Shown: positions 1 to 8,967, counted from the stretch's first letter. The stretch is 49,265 nt of DNA from Nitrospira sp. (GCA_009594865.1 VOPT01000014.1:1-49265); one strand, 5' to 3'. Notes: a model not told the origin generated them from the letters alone. Translations and numbers: made by a program.

Positions 1-1002
1 GCAGAAGTATCGCTGGATTCGAAAGCCCCAGCGCCGGCGTCGCCGAGCTCGGGAGACGAGCCACGAGTCCCAGGATCGGACCGCGGAGCAGCCCCGATGG
101 CGACGGAACCGGAGGGCGCGCCTGAGCTCGAAGACCGCCTTGTGATCCTGCCCGAAATCAAACGGGAAGGCGAGCGGTTCTTCTTGAGTTCATTCAAGCT
201 GCCCGACAAGTTGACCTTCGCAGGGCAGTCGATTCCACTCGATAATTGGCAGGTACGTGAGCGCATCGAGTATGAGTTCTATCAATTCCTCGAGGATCAG
301 GGCGAAAGCATCATCCTGGCGAAACGAACGGGGCGGTGCTTCGCGCCGGCTGAAAAGCAGCTCGCCGATGCCGGATTACCGGACGACCTGAAATACATGC
401 TGCTGGTCGAGAGCAAGTGCATCGCCGCGGCCTATTCTCGAGCCAAGGCGTCGGGCCCGTGGCAATTCATTAACTCCACGGGTAAGCGCTACAAGCTGCA
501 CAACGAACGCTGGCTCGATGAACGGCGCAACCTGGAGATGTCTACCGAAGCAGCCATCAAGTACCTGCGGTATCTCCGGGAGTTGCAGGGCGACTGGTTC
601 CTGGCCATGGCTTCCTATAATGCGGGTGAAGACCGCGTGCGAAAACTGCTCAAGGAGCAGAATGTTACGGATTTCTGGCGTATGCATGGCCCGCGAGAAA
701 CCATGCGTTATGTTGCGCGTATCATTGCGGCGAAGGAAATCTATTCCCAGCCGGAGAAATATCTTGGCCTGACCAAGAAGGATCTCTATCCGCCGCTGGA
801 AACCGAAACGGTCACCGTTACCATTAAGGAAGCCCAGCGCCGCCTGACCTCCATTGCCGAAGAGTATGGCACCTATTTCCTCGAATTGAAGATGCTCAAT
901 CCGGAGTTCACGAAGGACTACTTGCCAAAGGGCAGTTATCAGGTTAAGGTGCCGCGACAAACCTGTCCGAACCGCTGTTTCAAGCAAGACAAGCTCCCGT
1001 AG
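1..1002 (+). CDS. Lytic murein transglycosylase, MltD-like, 5' end outside window
   Basis: The reading frame is open from the first base of the window, so the ATG at 97 is probably internal and the true start lies upstream. From that ATG, residues about 90-220 form a family-1 lytic transglycosylase (SLT) domain: LVES carries the likely catalytic Glu (E105), followed by the GPWQF and ASYNAG motifs typical of MltD/Slt enzymes. These cleave peptidoglycan glycan strands in the periplasm, making 1,6-anhydro ends. The C-terminal 70 residues (about 230-300) are a small, LysM-like region with a LKMLNPEF segment, plausible for wall binding. The visible N-terminal stretch is rich in Ala, Pro and Ser and looks like a linker. 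The signal peptide cannot be seen. The glycerate kinase follows after 5 bases on the same strand. Confidence 0.88.
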   Translation, partial: AEVSLDSKAPAPASPSSGDEPRVPGSDRGAAPMATEPEGAPELEDRLVILPEIKREGERFFLSSFKLPDKLTFAGQSIPLDNWQVRERIEYEFYQFLEDQGESIILAKRTGRCFAPAEKQLADAGLPDDLKYMLLVESKCIAAAYSRAKASGPWQFINSTGKRYKLHNERWLDERRNLEMSTEAAIKYLRYLRELQGDWFLAMASYNAGEDRVRKLLKEQNVTDFWRMHGPRETMRYVARIIAAKEIYSQPEKYLGLTKKDLYPPLETETVTVTIKEAQRRLTSIAEEYGTYFLELKMLNPEFTKDYLPKGSYQVKVPRQTCPNRCFKQDKLP

Positions 1003-1007
1003 TTCGC

Positions 1008-2348
1008 ATGATCACCATCGGCGTCCCGCAGCCTCGCACCAGAGCCCTTCTCGCCAGGCTGTTGCAGGCGGGATTGCATGCGGTTGATCCCTATGAGGCG
1101 GTGCGGCGCCAGGTGAGGATCGGGCGCAAGCATCTCACCATCGGTTCCCATCAGTACCTTCTTGATCAATGCAAACGCATCGTCGCGGTGGGCGCCGGGA
1201 AGGCGTCGGCCCGCATGGCGCAGGCGCTGGAGCACCAGATAGGGGCACGGATCAACGCCGGTTTGGTCGTGGTGAAGTACGGTCATGGCGCACCGACCAC
1301 CACCATTCGCATCGTGGAGGCCGGACATCCCATTCCCGATGCCGCCGGTCTTGAGGCCAGCCGCCAGGTCATGGCGTTGGTAAAGACACTCACGGCCAAG
1401 GATCTGCTTATCGTGCTTCTGTCCGGGGGGGCGTCGAGCCTCCTTCCTGCCCCTGTTTCGGGAATTACGCTTCAAGATAAACAGCAGACGACCAAATTAC
1501 TGCTACGGTCTGGGGCGACCATTCATGAAATCAATGCGGTACGCAAGCACTTGTCCAGCGTCAAAGGCGGACAACTCGCCGCGGCGACTGCGGCGCGCGT
1601 GGCCAGCGTGATTCTCTCGGATGTCATCGGGAACGATCTCGGTACGATTGGATCGGGGCCCACCGCCCCTGATGCGACGACCTTTCGGGAGGCGTGGGAG
1701 CTTGTCGAGCGGTATGGGGTCTCCAACACTATTCCGGCATCCGTGCGAAACCGGCTGCAGACTGGCATGAAGCGCCGTGCGCCCGAGACGCCTAAACCTC
1801 GTGCTTCGTTATTTCGCCGTGTCGACAACATTCTAATCGGAGACAATCAAGCCGCAGTTGATGCCGTCGCCAGGGCTGCACAGCAACAAGGGTTACGCTC
1901 CTTGGTCCTGACCACGACTCTTACCGGTGAAGCGAGGGAACTCGCCAAAATATTCGGCGCCATGGCGCGTGAGATTGCGGGGCATGGACGGCCCCTCAAG
2001 CGGCCCTGCTGCATCATCGCAGGGGGAGAACCGACGGTCACGATTCGAGGGGAGGGCACGGGCGGACGAGCTCAAGAGTTTGCGTTGGCAGCCGCGCCGG
2101 AGATCGCTGGATTGCCAAACATGTGGGTGGCGGGTTTTGCGACCGATGGCACTGATGGTCCGACGTCTGTGGCCGGTGCCGTTGTGGATGGTCAGACAGT
2201 GGTGAGGGCGCGCCGCAAGGGGCTGGACTTGTCTGATGCGCTGCAACATAACGATGCCTATCCATTCTTCGAGAAGCTGCAGGGCCATATTGTTACCGGT
2301 CCCACAGGGACCAACGTGAACGATCTTTACCTCCTCCTTGCGCTCTAG
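1008..2348 (+). CDS. Glycerate 2-kinase (MOFRL family)
   Basis: 446 residues, the usual size for the GK-II/MOFRL type of glycerate kinase, which phosphorylates D-glycerate to 2-phosphoglycerate in the cytosol with ATP. Seen: AVGAGKASARMA near the N-terminus, SGGASSLL at about 139-146, the IHEINAVRKHLSSVKGG segment, GGEPTVTIRG at about 339 and GFATDGTDGPT at 376-386, all landmarks of the N-terminal kinase and C-terminal MOFRL domains. There is no clear ribosome binding site before the ATG. A PEP-utilising enzyme follows after 14 bases. The product is two steps from PEP (through enolase), so the pair may be metabolically linked; that link is inference. Confidence 0.93.
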   Translation: MITIGVPQPRTRALLARLLQAGLHAVDPYEAVRRQVRIGRKHLTIGSHQYLLDQCKRIVAVGAGKASARMAQALEHQIGARINAGLVVVKYGHGAPTTTIRIVEAGHPIPDAAGLEASRQVMALVKTLTAKDLLIVLLSGGASSLLPAPVSGITLQDKQQTTKLLLRSGATIHEINAVRKHLSSVKGGQLAAATAARVASVILSDVIGNDLGTIGSGPTAPDATTFREAWELVERYGVSNTIPASVRNRLQTGMKRRAPETPKPRASLFRRVDNILIGDNQAAVDAVARAAQQQGLRSLVLTTTLTGEARELAKIFGAMAREIAGHGRPLKRPCCIIAGGEPTVTIRGEGTGGRAQEFALAAAPEIAGLPNMWVAGFATDGTDGPTSVAGAVVDGQTVVRARRKGLDLSDALQHNDAYPFFEKLQGHIVTGPTGTNVNDLYLLLAL

Positions 2349-2349
2349 T

Positions 2350-2355
2350 TACTAT
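2350..2355 (+). promoter_or_regulatory. Possible -10 box for the PEP-utilising enzyme gene
   Basis: TACTAT at 2350-2355 lies 7 bases before the ATG at 2363. An imperfect -35 (TTTACC, 2326-2331) stands 18 bases upstream, inside the end of the glycerate kinase gene. No Shine-Dalgarno sequence precedes the ATG. If real, this would give a leaderless transcript like those proposed for gpsA and ftsK, but the -35 is weak. Confidence 0.3.
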
Positions 2356-2362
2356 CCCCTCC

Positions 2363-4993
2363 ATGACTCAGCCACTCATTCTCTCCCTTGAGGAGAGTCG
2401 CGATCCGAGTCTGGCCGGGGGCAAGGCCGCTGGCTTGAGCCGATTGTTGGCGGCTGGTTTTGCCGTACCGCATGGCTTGTGTGTCCCAACCACGGTATAC
2501 AATCAAACCCTGGCCGCAGGCGGCATCAATGCCGAAGCAGTCTGGCGCAGAGTCCTGCAGGCATCCCAGGAAGAGCGGGGGCAGGAGCTGTCACGAGTGC
2601 GCGCCTGCCTGCTGAAGCAGGTGTGGCCCACAGGATTTGAGCTCGCATTGGAACGACGGCTCGCCGAACTCACGCCCGATCCGACATTGCGATGGGCAGT
2701 GCGGTCCTCTGCAACCAACGAAGATGTCGAGCAAGCCAGCGCGGCCGGGCTCTATCATACGTCCCTCGGTCTATCGTCTTCTCAAGTGTTACGTGGGATT
2801 TGCGACTGCTGGCTGTCGTTGTGGACGGAGGCGGCACTCGAATATGCCCTTAGGACGAGCAGTCCGATAGCCTGCTCATCCATGGCGGTGGTGATCCAAC
2901 CGCTGCTGCAAGCCACTACCGCAGGTGTGGCCTATTCGATCCACCCAGTCACGGGACGCACCTCTCAGGTCGTCATCAATGCTGTGCCCGGTCTCGCTTC
3001 ATCCCTCGTAAGCGGCGAGGTGACGCCTGACCAGTATGTCGTGGAAGTGGCGGAAGACGAGGGGCGACCGCTTCGTATTCGGCGGCGTCTGCTGGCCGCG
3101 AAACTGCAGAAACTGCTGTCCACCCCTGCTGGAGTCCACGTCGAAACGATTTCGGAATCCGCGCAGAAGCAGTCCTCATTGTCTGATGCGCAGCTCTTCG
3201 AATTGGCCAAAGTGTCGAAGCACATCGAAGCTGCCTTTCGACATCCGGTAGACCTCGAGTGGGTGTGGGTCGCTGACAGGTTATGGGTGGTTCAGGCGCG
3301 GCCGATCACTGCGGTACAACCTTCCCCGGCCCTGACAAATGACGAATGCGAGTGGACGCGAGCCAATTTGAAAGAAACCATGCCGGAACTGCCCAGCCCA
3401 TTGGGCCTGTCATTCCTTGAGCGGTTCATGGATGCTTACATCGTCGCGCCCTATCGACGCCTGGGTTGCACGGTTCCTGAGGGGCTCTCGTCCGTTCGCG
3501 TCATGCATGGCCGGCCCTATCTCAATGTCACCTTGTTTTACACCCTGGTCACACAACTTCATGGGAATCCGTCCTTCTTAACCGAGCAGATGGGTGGGGA
3601 GGCGTTGGGCTTTATGCCCTCGGTACGTCCCTTGAGCGGTCTTGCGCTGGTTCGCGCTGGGTTACTGATGATGCGGGAATGGCGGAGGGTCGTGCGGGAG
3701 GGGCCGGCAAACTTTGTCGCCATGAAGCACATGGCGGAGACCTATCAACCCAACCGTATCAGCAACCTGTCCGCGAAGGAGCTTGGGGCCACGCTGGACC
3801 GTCTAGGGCAATGGCTCGATGCGCACGAGGTGACGTTCGGAATCGCGGGCGGGGTCGCGCAGAGTCTGCAGGCCATGGGGACTTTCTTGCCCGGGTGGCT
3901 GGGGGAAGACTGGCGCGAATTGCTGAACGCCTCGTTGCAAGGACAAGGGAGTGTGATCAGCGCACAGCACATTTTGCGTCTTGCGGAATTGGTCGAAGTC
4001 GCACGCAGCGAGAGCGTTGTTCAGCGGTGGTTTCTCTCCGAAGGGTGGGCGGCCTCCGGATTCCGCGAGGCCCTCGTCGGTACCGGATTTCTACGACGCT
4101 TCGATGAGTATCTCGGGGACTATGGGCATCGCGCGGTCGGAGAGTCGGACATCATGTCGCCGCGCATTGCAGACCAGCCCGATTCCGTCTTGATGCTGCT
4201 GCAGACACAGTTGCGTAACGGCAAGGCCGTTCCGCCGGGCGATGTCGTGGCTCAGCAGGCGCAGCGGCGTCAAGCGGCGCTGGCGGAGATCCATCGCCGG
4301 TTCGGCTGGCGGCGTCACCGGGGGGTGGTTTTTCACTGGTGGTATCGAAGGCTGAGCCGTTTTTGCGCGCTGCGGGAGGCGAATCGCCATCATTTGCTCT
4401 ACTACTCCACGGCTGTGCGCTATCTCCTCCTTCAACTCGGCGAGCGAATGGTGGAGCAAGGAATTCTGACTCAACGTGAGGACATGTTTTATCTCACCCT
4501 GGATGAGCGAGTGGCACTGAGTGAGGGGGCATCACGGGAGTGGCAACGGCTCGTAGACACGCGCCGGGCGCAACAAACGCGTGACAACGAGGTGCCGGTG
4601 CCTGACACCGTTCGAGATTGGGAAGCGGTTCTCGAACAGGGAATGTCCACGACCGACCAAGTCAAGGGCGGACTGCTGCGGGGTGTAGCGGTCAGTGCCG
4701 GAACAACGACTGGTCCCGTCCGCATCGTCCGTTCCACACAGGATTGGCAGCGCGTGCGGCCGGGCGACATTCTCGTCGTTCCGGTCATCGATCCGGGGAT
4801 GGCTCCACTATTTGGCGTCGCGGCCGGCCTCATCGCTGAAATGGGCGGTACCTTGTCGCATGGAGCCATCATGGCGAGGGAGTACGGCCTTCCGGTCCTG
4901 GTCAATGTGCCCTATGCCACAACCCTCTTGCGCGAGGATGAGCAGGTTCACATTGTGAGCGCGACAGGTACAGTCAGCCGATCGGTCCCTTGA
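2363..4993 (+). CDS. PEP-synthase-like phosphotransferase with rifampicin-phosphotransferase layout
   Basis: 876 residues. The N-terminal part (about 10-320) is a PPDK/PEP-synthase ATP-binding domain: GGKAAGLSRLLAAGFAVP at 19-36, WAVRSSATNEDVEQASAAG at 111-129 and WVVQARPITA near 312. The C-terminal 110 residues form the swivelling phosphohistidine domain, with GGTLSHGAIMAREYGLPVLV; the His (H833) is the likely phospho-carrier. The protein ends there, so the C-terminal PEP/pyruvate barrel of PpsA and PPDK is missing. About 430 residues without a motif I recognise lie in between. This order (ATP domain, unique middle, His domain) is that of rifampicin phosphotransferases and related small-molecule phosphotransferases. 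The acceptor substrate is unknown. It starts 14 bases after the glycerate kinase gene. Confidence 0.85.
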   Translation: MTQPLILSLEESRDPSLAGGKAAGLSRLLAAGFAVPHGLCVPTTVYNQTLAAGGINAEAVWRRVLQASQEERGQELSRVRACLLKQVWPTGFELALERRLAELTPDPTLRWAVRSSATNEDVEQASAAGLYHTSLGLSSSQVLRGICDCWLSLWTEAALEYALRTSSPIACSSMAVVIQPLLQATTAGVAYSIHPVTGRTSQVVINAVPGLASSLVSGEVTPDQYVVEVAEDEGRPLRIRRRLLAAKLQKLLSTPAGVHVETISESAQKQSSLSDAQLFELAKVSKHIEAAFRHPVDLEWVWVADRLWVVQARPITAVQPSPALTNDECEWTRANLKETMPELPSPLGLSFLERFMDAYIVAPYRRLGCTVPEGLSSVRVMHGRPYLNVTLFYTLVTQLHGNPSFLTEQMGGEALGFMPSVRPLSGLALVRAGLLMMREWRRVVREGPANFVAMKHMAETYQPNRISNLSAKELGATLDRLGQWLDAHEVTFGIAGGVAQSLQAMGTFLPGWLGEDWRELLNASLQGQGSVISAQHILRLAELVEVARSESVVQRWFLSEGWAASGFREALVGTGFLRRFDEYLGDYGHRAVGESDIMSPRIADQPDSVLMLLQTQLRNGKAVPPGDVVAQQAQRRQAALAEIHRRFGWRRHRGVVFHWWYRRLSRFCALREANRHHLLYYSTAVRYLLLQLGERMVEQGILTQREDMFYLTLDERVALSEGASREWQRLVDTRRAQQTRDNEVPVPDTVRDWEAVLEQGMSTTDQVKGGLLRGVAVSAGTTTGPVRIVRSTQDWQRVRPGDILVVPVIDPGMAPLFGVAAGLIAEMGGTLSHGAIMAREYGLPVLVNVPYATTLLREDEQVHIVSATGTVSRSVP

Positions 4994-5088
4994 CGTTTGA
5001 GGTGGTTTCTCGTACCCTCTACGCGATTTCCCTACAACGGGCAGGTGCGAGGCATGGCGGCGGTGCTCTGTCTTTATCAGGATGCATC

Positions 5089-6498
5089 ATGATCGATCTC
5101 ACCTCGGCCACCTTTGTGGCAGGTGGCATGGCCGGCCTTGGGATTGGTGCGTTGGTCACCGGATGGTGGGTGACGGCTCGCACGCAATCCCGGGTCCAGG
5201 CCCAGCTGCTCGAAAGCGGAGAGCGTGCACAGAGGGCTGATGCCCAGGCGGTGGCGTTGCAACAGCGGCTCGATACGCAACAGTCCGAAGTCGGGCAGTT
5301 GCGGCAGGCATTGGCTGAATCTCAAGAAGGCCGAACGAAAGCCGAAACGCGGATGGAAGTCATCAGTTGGAGCGTGGAAGACCAAAAGGTGATGTTAAGC
5401 CAGGCGCGGCGGGAGCTGCAGGAATCCTTCGAGGCCTTGTCCGGGCAAGCCCTGAAACAAAACAATGACGCGTTTCTGAACCTCGCCCGCGCCTCATTTG
5501 AAACCTTGCACGCGGAAGCCAAAGGTGAGTTATCTCAGCGTCACCAAGCGATAGGCGAGCTGGTCAAGCCGCTGGAAGAATCGCTCCAACGCTATCAGGA
5601 GCAACTCCAACAGGCCGAGCAGATTCGCCAACGGGAATACGGTGGGCTGGACCAGCAGCTGAAGTTCATGGCTGAATCGCATCAGCGGCTCCAGCAGGAA
5701 ACCAGCAATCTGGTGAAAGCCTTACGAGCCCCGGCGGTGCGCGGGCGATGGGGGGAAATGACCCTCCGTCGCGTGGCTGAGCTGGCGGGGATGGTGGCGC
5801 ATTGCGATTTTCTGGAACAGGACTCGGTCGACTCAATGGACGGACTGCTCCGTCCCGACATGGTGGTGTATCTGCCTGCAGGCCGACAAATCGTGGTGGA
5901 TGCCAAGACGGTATTGGCCGCCTATCTCGATGCGTACGAAGCTCAGGATGACCAGCAGCGACAGATGCATTTACGTCGCCATGCGAGTCAGGTGCGCACC
6001 AGGATGGATGCGCTGAGCCTAAAGGCCTATTGGAGCCAGTTCGGGCAGACACCGGAATTTGTCGTCTTATTTCTGCCAGGCGAGCAGTTTCTCGGCGCTG
6101 CGCTGGAGCAAGACCCCACCCTGATCGAGGATGGCTTTGCCCAGGGAGTGGTCCTGGCCACCCCGACTACGTTCATGGCGCTGTTACGCGCAGTGGCCTA
6201 CGGGTGGAGACAAGAACAGTTAACCGAACATGCCGAGCAGGCGGGCCGGCTGGGCAAGGATCTCTACGAGCGGATGGCCGTGCTCACCGATCATCTCAAT
6301 GATATCGGTCAAGCGCTAGGGAAAAGCGTCGGGGCCTACAACAAGGCGGTGGCGTCATTGGAAAGCCGGGTCTTGCCTGCCGCTAGAAAATTTAAAGATC
6401 TCGGGATATCATCTGAGAAAGACCTGGCGATGTTGGAATCTACCGGTATCGAGCCGAGGACAGGAGTTCCTTTTGCGGCCGAGGATATGAGAACGTGA
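5089..6498 (+). CDS. rmuC: DNA recombination protein RmuC homologue
   Basis: 469 residues from the ATG at 5089. That start puts a membrane helix (residues about 6-27, rich in Gly/Ala/Val) at the N-terminus, as usual for RmuC; an upstream in-frame TTG at 4990 would add 33 unlikely residues. Residues about 30-220 are a long coiled coil (many Gln, Glu, Ala). The nuclease-like core follows: GRWGEMTLRRVAELAGM, then RPDMVVYLP with D257 and VVDAKT with D271 and K273, the PD-(D/E)xK pattern. RmuC family proteins limit inversions and rearrangements at short inverted repeats; the exact biochemistry is poorly known. The stop overlaps the start of the MazG-like gene by four bases. Confidence 0.93.
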   Translation: MIDLTSATFVAGGMAGLGIGALVTGWWVTARTQSRVQAQLLESGERAQRADAQAVALQQRLDTQQSEVGQLRQALAESQEGRTKAETRMEVISWSVEDQKVMLSQARRELQESFEALSGQALKQNNDAFLNLARASFETLHAEAKGELSQRHQAIGELVKPLEESLQRYQEQLQQAEQIRQREYGGLDQQLKFMAESHQRLQQETSNLVKALRAPAVRGRWGEMTLRRVAELAGMVAHCDFLEQDSVDSMDGLLRPDMVVYLPAGRQIVVDAKTVLAAYLDAYEAQDDQQRQMHLRRHASQVRTRMDALSLKAYWSQFGQTPEFVVLFLPGEQFLGAALEQDPTLIEDGFAQGVVLATPTTFMALLRAVAYGWRQEQLTEHAEQAGRLGKDLYERMAVLTDHLNDIGQALGKSVGAYNKAVASLESRVLPAARKFKDLGISSEKDLAMLESTGIEPRTGVPFAAEDMRT

Positions 6499-6929
6499 GC
6501 ATGATGCAACCTCAGGACATGGTGGCCGAATTTCACCGCAAGTTCGACATCCCAGTCGGCGAGAAGCCGGCGATTCCTCCTGACACCACTCGGCAGTTGC
6601 GAGTGCGGCTGATTCAAGAGGAGTTTGCCGAACTTCAGGAAGCCATGACCGCCCAGGACCTTCCGGCGGTGGCGAAAGAATTGGCCGATTTGTTGTATGT
6701 TGTCTATGGTACGGCGGTCTCCTACGGCGTAGATATGGATCCGGTGTTCCGCGAGGTCCATCGATCCAATTTGAGCAAAGTGGGAGGCCACAAGCGGGAG
6801 GATGGAAAGTGGGTCAAACCGCCGACCTATTCTCCAGCGGATGTCAAGCCACTGCTTGCGAGACAGTTGTCGTCAGGCCTGGGCTCCGTCTCGCATGTGG
6901 AAACGGGGCTGCAGGAGTCAGAAGCGTAG
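6495..6929 (+). CDS. MazG-type nucleoside triphosphate pyrophosphohydrolase
   Basis: 144 residues from the GTG at 6495, which overlaps the rmuC stop (GTGA); ATGs at 6501 and 6504 are possible later starts. The all-alpha NTP-pyrophosphohydrolase metal site is visible: EEFAE at 42-46 (ExxE type) and ELAD at 62-65 (ExxD). The SNLSKVGGHKREDGKWVKPP tail at about 94-113 is typical of single-domain MazG-like/phosphoribosyl-ATP-pyrophosphohydrolase-like proteins that bind substrate with this loop. Likely role: hydrolysis of (d)NTPs to monophosphates and pyrophosphate, possibly housecleaning of damaged nucleotides. Coupling to RmuC fits a genome-maintenance theme, but the substrate is not shown by the sequence. 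Confidence 0.88.
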   Translation: MSMMQPQDMVAEFHRKFDIPVGEKPAIPPDTTRQLRVRLIQEEFAELQEAMTAQDLPAVAKELADLLYVVYGTAVSYGVDMDPVFREVHRSNLSKVGGHKREDGKWVKPPTYSPADVKPLLARQLSSGLGSVSHVETGLQESEA

Positions 6930-6930
6930 T

Positions 6931-7440
6931 ATGAAAGAGTTGTATTGTCCGGCTTGCGGTACCCCCTGCGTCAGAGTGACGTCCGGGACGAGTCTTATCG
7001 AGAAGACGTTGAACCGGCTGTCCATTTTTCAGGTGCGGTGCCAGCTCTGCACGACGCGCTTTCAGGCTCGCCGGCCGGGGAACCGGTTGACCACGCAAGC
7101 ATTCGATCGCCGTGAGTATCGTCGGCTGCCCGTCAACTTTGCGGGGACGCTGAAGCTCGATCGCACGGCGGCCGGAGGGGTCGTCACCGACATTTCCATG
7201 GGGGGCTGTACGTTGCAGGCGACCACACCGCTTCCACGCGGTACCTTCGTGACGTTCGTGCTGAATGGGCCGTCCGGGCAACCTGATATCAAAGTCGAAG
7301 CGGCGATGATCTGCTCGATTCAGCCGCAGTCGATCGGCATGAAATTTTTAGAATTCCAGCCTGAAGACAAGCAGCGCATGGGGCAATTGATTCTTGAGCT
7401 CCTGGCCTACCAGCAAGCGCCTCCTCGCATCTCGGTATAA
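6931..7440 (+). CDS. PilZ-domain protein with N-terminal zinc-ribbon-like cysteines
   Basis: 169 residues from the ATG at 6931, one base after the MazG-like stop; an upstream in-frame start at 6802 lies wholly inside the mazG-like gene and is rejected. The N-terminus holds two CxxC pairs (C6/C9 and C37/C40) 27 residues apart, which suggests a small zinc ribbon. Residues about 60-160 are a PilZ domain: RREYRR at 60-65 and DISMGG at 87-92 match the RxxxR and (D/N)xSxxG motifs that bind cyclic di-GMP. Likely a c-di-GMP receptor acting by protein contact, because no other output domain is present. It is the last gene of the rightward run and faces panC convergently. Confidence 0.87.
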   Translation: MKELYCPACGTPCVRVTSGTSLIEKTLNRLSIFQVRCQLCTTRFQARRPGNRLTTQAFDRREYRRLPVNFAGTLKLDRTAAGGVVTDISMGGCTLQATTPLPRGTFVTFVLNGPSGQPDIKVEAAMICSIQPQSIGMKFLEFQPEDKQRMGQLILELLAYQQAPPRISV

Positions 7441-7466
7441 TCCCAAGACAGAGTCGAGTCTTTTCT

Positions 7467-7510
7467 GATGGAATAGGTCTGCCTCCATGCGAGGGCAGAG
7501 ACATTCCATC
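7467..7510. terminator. Stem-loop between convergent PilZ and panC genes
   Basis: GATGGAAT (7467-7474) pairs exactly with ATTCCATC (7503-7510), and inside it TCTGCC (7478-7483) pairs with GGCAGA (7494-7499), separated by a 3x3 internal loop and closed by a 10-base loop. It sits midway between the two stop codons (7440 and 7521), as expected for a two-way transcription end. There is no T-run on either side, so it is not a textbook intrinsic terminator. Confidence 0.5.
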
Positions 7511-7520
7511 CCCTGCTTGT

Positions 7521-8378
7521 TCAGGACTTGTGTCTGATCGCTACCGGCATGTTGTCCAGGAGTCGCACGGTTCCGAGGCGAATCGCGCCGAGGAGAATGG
7601 CGTGGCGCTGGATTGTCGGTAACGGCTCCAGGGTAGAAGGATCACAGACGGCGAGATACTCCGGTGTGACTGACCGCTCTGTCTTGATGACCCGAGTCAT
7701 GATGCGTTGTACAACTGCCCCTCGCCGTTCGCCGTCACGAATAGCCGCAGCTCCCGCCTGCAGTGCGTGATAGAGCACAGGTGCAGCGTCCCGTTGCTCA
7801 GCGGACAGGTACACGTTCCGTGAACTAAGTGCCAACCCGTCATCTTCCCGGACGGTTGGATGAACCCTCACTATGCCTGGCAGGTTGAGATCCTTTGCAA
7901 GCTGCCGGACCAGTGCGGCCTGCTGAAAATCTTTCTGTCCGAACCAACTGATGTCAGGGTGGACTAGCGACAAGAGTTTCGTCACGACGGTGGCCACACC
8001 CTGAAAGTGATGCGGGCGTGCTTCGCCTTCCCATAGTCGCGCCAAGGACGGAACGGACACGATGGTCTGAAAACCAGCCGGATACATGGCGTCGACGGGA
8101 GGGGCGAAGATGGCGTCGACTCCTTCTTTCGCGCACAGTGCACGGTCGAGTCGAAGTTGGCGTGGATATTTCGCCAGGTCTTCTGTCGGCCCGAACTGTG
8201 TCGGGTTGACAAAGATACTGACGACCACGGCATCGCAGGCCAATCGAGCGGCACGAATCAATGCGCGATGTCCCTCATGCAAAGCCCCCATGGTCGGGAC
8301 AAACCCGATCGTCACGCCCTCTCGATGCAGGCGACGGCTCCAATCGGCCATGGCTGAGGTCGTGCGGATGATCTTCAT
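7521..8378 (-). CDS. panC: Pantothenate synthetase
   Basis: 285 residues, standard length. Condenses pantoate with beta-alanine using ATP (through pantoyl-adenylate), the last step of vitamin B5 and hence coenzyme A synthesis, in the cytosol. Seen: PTMGALHEGH at 28-37 (nucleotidyltransferase HIGH motif), FVNPTQFGPTEDLAKYPR, the WFGQKDFQQ segment, and DDGLALSSRN, the KMSKS-equivalent region. Its start overlaps the end of folK by four bases (8375-8378), so the two vitamin genes are translationally coupled in the order folK-panC. Confidence 0.97.
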   Translation of the reverse strand: MKIIRTTSAMADWSRRLHREGVTIGFVPTMGALHEGHRALIRAARLACDAVVVSIFVNPTQFGPTEDLAKYPRQLRLDRALCAKEGVDAIFAPPVDAMYPAGFQTIVSVPSLARLWEGEARPHHFQGVATVVTKLLSLVHPDISWFGQKDFQQAALVRQLAKDLNLPGIVRVHPTVREDDGLALSSRNVYLSAEQRDAAPVLYHALQAGAAAIRDGERRGAVVQRIMTRVIKTERSVTPEYLAVCDPSTLEPLPTIQRHAILLGAIRLGTVRLLDNMPVAIRHKS

Positions 8379-8941
8379 GTGTGGGGACTAGGGGCGGCGG
8401 GGGGTGGACTGCAGGTCGGCCTCGATCCGTAACGGGAGTTCGGTTGTGGATTGAGTAGGCGGACGACTGAATGATCGGCGACTGTCTCCAGGAGTTCACG
8501 AAGGGGTTGCCCGATCACCGGGTGGCGTCGATCAGGATCCAACTCCACCAGCGGCGCTAGAACAAATCGACGCTGATGGAGCCGAGGATGGGGAACGATG
8601 AGGCCCGGCTCATTCAGCACACAGTCATCGTACAGCAGGAGATCGAGATCGAGCGTGCGCGGTCCCTTGCGATTGTCTTGGTCTCGTCCGAGTGCCCGTT
8701 CGATCTCGCGGCAGATTTCAAGCAGGCTCTTCGGGGTGATATTCGTTTCGATTTGCACGGCTCCATTCAGAAACCATGCGGGGCCAGGGGCCGCTCCGTC
8801 CTCGATCGGTTCAGTCTCGTAGAGCGACGAGACCGCATCCAGTCGTGAATGCGGCAGGAGTCCGAGGAGGGTTACGGCCCGATCACAAAAATCGATCCGA
8901 TTGCCGAGGTTGGCGCCGAAACCGATAAATGCTGTTGCCAT
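8375..8941 (-). CDS. folK: 2-amino-4-hydroxy-6-hydroxymethyldihydropteridine pyrophosphokinase
   Basis: 188 residues from the ATG at 8941; an in-frame TTG six codons earlier (8959) is less likely because FolK proteins begin just before the FIGFGANLGNR motif seen here. Transfers pyrophosphate from ATP to 6-hydroxymethyl-dihydropterin in folate synthesis. The family signature is complete: FLNGAVQIET, ALGRDQDNRKGPRTLDLDLL with the Asp pair that binds magnesium, and PHPRLHQRRFVLAPL. A Pro-rich tail follows the usual end of the fold. A 16-base palindrome lies 27 bases upstream of the start. Co-transcribed with panC. Confidence 0.96.
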   Translation of the reverse strand: MATAFIGFGANLGNRIDFCDRAVTLLGLLPHSRLDAVSSLYETEPIEDGAAPGPAWFLNGAVQIETNITPKSLLEICREIERALGRDQDNRKGPRTLDLDLLLYDDCVLNEPGLIVPHPRLHQRRFVLAPLVELDPDRRHPVIGQPLRELLETVADHSVVRLLNPQPNSRYGSRPTCSPPPAAPSPHT

Positions 8942-8967
8942 AGTCTGAAGCCGGCTCAACGGTATGC

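Noticed and set aside
939..1475. Leftward 178-residue open frame opposite the glycerate kinase
   Set aside because: It lies entirely antisense to two well-supported genes and has skewed Arg/His content typical of GC-rich shadow frames.
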